In this document: positions 6,271 through 8,439 of the stretch, piece after piece
How the letters are laid out: the number at the start of each line of letters is the position of its first letter
Position numbering within the stretch: the first letter of the stretch is position 1
Source: Kiritimatiellia bacterium
Lineage (GTDB): Bacteria; Verrucomicrobiota; Kiritimatiellia; RFP12; UBA1067
Assembly (NCBI GenBank): GCA_017411125.1
Contig: JAFPNP010000128.1
Location: 1-8,439 of the forward strand
Reading direction: 5' to 3'
DNA length: 8,439 nt
Made by a program: the position numbers and the translations under genes
Notes under the pieces: generated by a model
The model's database searches: none
Seen by the model: the letters and a program-made list of their open reading frames with translations, nothing else
Told to the model about the DNA's origin: nothing

Positions 6271-7635
6271 ATGATAAATCTCAGCGAAGCTATCGAGACC
6301 AACAAGATGATCCAGGACGAGAACCTGGACGTGCGCACGATAACAATGGGGGTGTCGTTGCTGGACTGCGCGGACTCCAGTCTGGAGACGTGCTGCGCGA
6401 ACATCTACGCAAAGCTGCTTTCTTGCGCCGGACGTCTCGTCAAGACGGGCGAGGCCATCTCGCGCGATTTCGGCATCCCCATCGTGAACAAGCGCGTCTC
6501 AATCACGCCCGCCGCCATCGTCGGCGCATCGTGCTGCAAACGCCCCGAGGACTACGTGGAGATCGCCCGCACGCTGGACCGCGCCGCGTGCGAGCTTGGC
6601 GTGAACTTTCTGGGCGGCTTTTCCGCAGTCGTTGCGAAGGGCATGACGCCTGCCGACGAGCTGCTCATACGCTCCATCCCCGAGGCCATGGCGGCCACGG
6701 AGCGCATCTGCTCCAGCGTGAACGTGGGATCCACCAAGACGGGCATCGACATGGACGCCGTCCGCCTCATGGGCGAAATCGTCAAGGCGACGGCGGAGCG
6801 CACGAAGGACGCCGATTCCCTCGGCTGCGCCAAGCTCGTCGTTCTCTGCAACGCGCCTGACGACAATCCTTTCATGGCCGGCGCGTTCCACGGCGTTTCG
6901 GAGGGCGACGCGGTGATCAACGTTGGCGTGAGCGGCCCAGGCGTGGTGAAATACGCGCTCGAACAGGTGCGTGGCGCGGACTTCGAGACGCTGTGCGAGA
7001 CAATAAAGAAGACTGCGTTCAAGATTACCCGCGTGGGGCAGCTTGTGGCGCAAGAGGCGTCCAAGCGCCTCGGCGTTCCGTTCGGCATCATCGACCTGTC
7101 GCTCGCCCCGACGCCTGCCGTGGGCGATTCCGTCGCGGACATCCTGAAGGAGATCGGCCTAGCCCATCCCGGGGCGCCGGGCACGACCGCCGCGCTCGCC
7201 TTGCTGAACGACCAGGTGAAGAAGGGCGGCGTGATGGCGAGTTCCTACGTTGGCGGACTTTCCGGCGCGTTCATCCCCGTGTCGGAAGACCAGGGCATGA
7301 TAGATGCGGTAGAGGCCGGTGCGCTCACCATCGAGAAACTCGAAGCCATGACCTGCGTCTGTTCTGTCGGGCTAGACATGATCGCCATCCCCGGCGCCAC
7401 TTCCGCCGCCACGATTGCCGGAATCATAGCCGACGAGGCGGCTATCGGCATGGTGAACCAGAAGACGACCGCCGTGCGCATCATCCCCGTGATCGGTAAG
7501 GACGTCGGCGAGAGCGTGGAGTTCGGCGGGCTTCTGGGCCATGCGCCGGTCATGCCGGTCAACAGCTTCGATTGCGAACGGTTCGTCGCCAGACGCGGGC
7601 GCATCCCTGCGCCGATACACAGTTTCAAAAATTAG
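6271..7635 (+). CDS. PFL family protein, UPF0210/DUF711
   Basis: The 454-residue cytosolic protein matches the UPF0210 (DUF711) family at full length. Family signatures seen are DVRTITMGVSLLDC at about 21-34, a Gly-rich GGLSGAFIPVSEDQGM at about 329-343, CVCSVGLDMIAIPG at 362-375, and the C-terminal GRIPAPIHSFKN. The family has a barrel related to pyruvate formate-lyase and other glycyl-radical enzymes (structure known for S. pneumoniae SP0239), but its reaction is not established, and I see no clear glycyl-radical loop or activating partner here. It sits 30 bases after the ACT-domain gene, the usual partner in many bacteria, and should share its promoter at 5931-5959. The pair probably forms one ligand-controlled enzyme or regulator. 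Its TAG stop overlaps the ribosome binding site of the next gene. Family membership is near certain; function is open. Confidence 0.93.
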   Translation: MINLSEAIETNKMIQDENLDVRTITMGVSLLDCADSSLETCCANIYAKLLSCAGRLVKTGEAISRDFGIPIVNKRVSITPAAIVGASCCKRPEDYVEIARTLDRAACELGVNFLGGFSAVVAKGMTPADELLIRSIPEAMAATERICSSVNVGSTKTGIDMDAVRLMGEIVKATAERTKDADSLGCAKLVVLCNAPDDNPFMAGAFHGVSEGDAVINVGVSGPGVVKYALEQVRGADFETLCETIKKTAFKITRVGQLVAQEASKRLGVPFGIIDLSLAPTPAVGDSVADILKEIGLAHPGAPGTTAALALLNDQVKKGGVMASSYVGGLSGAFIPVSEDQGMIDAVEAGALTIEKLEAMTCVCSVGLDMIAIPGATSAATIAGIIADEAAIGMVNQKTTAVRIIPVIGKDVGESVEFGGLLGHAPVMPVNSFDCERFVARRGRIPAPIHSFKN

Positions 7636-7639
7636 GAGG
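7634..7639 (+). promoter_or_regulatory. Ribosome binding site of the TCAF/M60-like gene
   Basis: A perfect AGGAGG overlaps the last two bases of the UPF0210 stop and lies 11 bases before the ATG at 7651. The overlap suggests the last gene may be translated from the same transcript, since no promoter fits in this gap. Confidence 0.7.
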
Positions 7640-7650
7640 CGGACTATATT

Positions 7651-8439
7651 ATGGTTGCGAGAATCGCCGCAGCGACGATTGGCGCGTGCGTTTTATGTTG
7701 CCAAGCCAGCGAGTTGGATGCGTTGCGTACCGGGCTTTCAGGCGCGGCGAAGTCGATTGCCGTGTTCGAAGGCGCCATTCCGGGCGTTATTGTCGCGTCC
7801 GGCGGGAACGCCGAGCCGCTGGCGTTCGGAGTGACCGAGTCGGGCGTGAAGGTTGCGGTCGCCGCCGCCGCCACGTTCGGGAAAGGCAGGGTCGTCGCGG
7901 TCACGCACCAGGGCTTTTTTGAAAAAGATGCGGCTCGGAGGCGGGAGAACGTTGCGTTCCTGCGCGGATGCTTTGTATGGCTGGGCGGTGGAACGCTTTC
8001 CAAGGTGTATGTGGACAAGCGGCGGATGGCGATTGCCGAGTGCATGCAAAACGCGCTCAAGGACGTTCGCATCGAGGCGCTTGATGGCTATGGCGCCTTG
8101 GACTCCATTCCGCCGGATTCGGTTTTCGTGACGATGCCGGATTCCTATTCGCTAAAAGATGCGGAGAGGCTTTCGGCGTTTGTTCGCAAGGGAGGCGCGG
8201 TTTTCGCTTCCGTCGTCGGATGGGGATGGCATCAGATACGCGGAGGCGGATCTTTCGGCACTGAGAGTCCGTTCAACGCGGCGTTTGGCGCGGCCGGATT
8301 GTACGCTTGCGGCGAATCTGTGCAATACGGGAAGGACGTTCGCTATGCGGTATCGGACAAAGACGGCATTCCCGGCGTCACTGTGCAAAGCGCCATGGAA
8401 ATTGCGGAGAAGGGCGGCGTGGCGGATGCCAGGACCGGG
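7651..8439 (+). CDS. Secreted TCAF/M60-peptidase-like protein, N-terminal part (3' end outside window)
   Basis: An open frame of 263 codons starts at the ATG of 7651 and runs off the window end without a stop. The N-terminus (MVARIAAATIGACVLCCQA) looks like a short signal peptide cut near residue 19; IGAC at 10-13 is a weak lipobox alternative. Residues about 40-220 resemble the N-terminal region of TCAF/FAM115 proteins and bacterial M60-like peptidases: GAIPGVIVASGG, then GVKVAVAAAATFGKGRVVAVTHQGFF at about 65-90, then a helix ending in FLRGCFVWLGG, then VRKGGAVFASVVGWGWHQ at about 178-194, comparable with the GGGLLIGGQAWDW stretch of TCAF1. The zinc HExxH motif of M60 peptidases would lie beyond the window, so protease activity is not shown. 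If complete, such a protein would cut glycoproteins such as mucin outside the cell. It follows the UPF0210 gene closely. The domain match is from memory of motifs. Confidence 0.65.
   Translation, partial: MVARIAAATIGACVLCCQASELDALRTGLSGAAKSIAVFEGAIPGVIVASGGNAEPLAFGVTESGVKVAVAAAATFGKGRVVAVTHQGFFEKDAARRRENVAFLRGCFVWLGGGTLSKVYVDKRRMAIAECMQNALKDVRIEALDGYGALDSIPPDSVFVTMPDSYSLKDAERLSAFVRKGGAVFASVVGWGWHQIRGGGSFGTESPFNAAFGAAGLYACGESVQYGKDVRYAVSDKDGIPGVTVQSAMEIAEKGGVADARTG

Noticed and set aside
7645..7650. TATATT just before the last gene as a -10 box
   Set aside because: It touches the ATG, has no -35 at proper spacing, and would leave out the good ribosome binding site at 7634-7639.
7572..7922. 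Separate + strand gene overlapping the end of the UPF0210 gene
   Set aside because: It is an Arg-rich out-of-frame shadow. The frame starting at 7651, with a perfect AGGAGG and recognisable domain motifs, explains the same DNA.

Overview
The window reads as a GC-rich bacterial chromosome fragment with every real gene on the + strand: two genes cut by the window edges and three complete ones. No RNA gene, CRISPR array, insertion sequence or phage gene is visible. Sigma-70-type promoters, an exported GH95-type glycosidase, an ACT/DUF711 pair and a TCAF/M60-like secreted protein would fit an uncultured gut bacterium of the Verrucomicrobiota/Kiritimatiellota/Lentisphaerota group. That assignment is an inference from gene content and style, with no marker gene here to prove it.

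Region 1 (1-2998) is the 3' part of a very large, mostly helical protein of unknown role. It has no visible export signal in the part seen. Near its C-terminus is an HD-type metal-dependent phosphohydrolase/phosphodiesterase domain that resembles the PDE domain of Legionella SidE effectors in its motif pattern. The reading frame breaks near 2820: a further 59 well-formed codons continue in the -1 frame to a stop at 2998, which implies a one-base deletion, a sequence error or an unusual recoding event.

Region 2 (2999-3126) is a short intergenic gap. It holds a GC-rich hairpin without an adjacent T tract, an extended -10 promoter and a good ribosome binding site.

Region 3 (3127-5925) encodes an exported GH95-type enzyme (alpha-L-fucosidase or alpha-L-galactosidase). 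All the catalytic residues known from the family are recognisable, and an extra, possibly LamG-like, domain precedes the catalytic unit.

Region 4 (5926-7635) is the conserved two-gene unit of a UPF0237 ACT-domain protein and a UPF0210/DUF711 'PFL family' protein. It is driven by a textbook promoter placed so close to the first ATG that the mRNA should be leaderless.

Region 5 (7651-8439, running off the end) is the N-terminal part of a secreted protein resembling the N-terminal region of TCAF/FAM115 and bacterial M60-like (enhancin/SslE-type) peptidases. If the missing part carries an M60 domain, it and the GH95 enzyme would both act on host-type glycoproteins such as mucin, with the fucosidase trimming glycan ends and the peptidase cutting the backbone. 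The ACT/DUF711 pair between them looks like an unrelated housekeeping unit.
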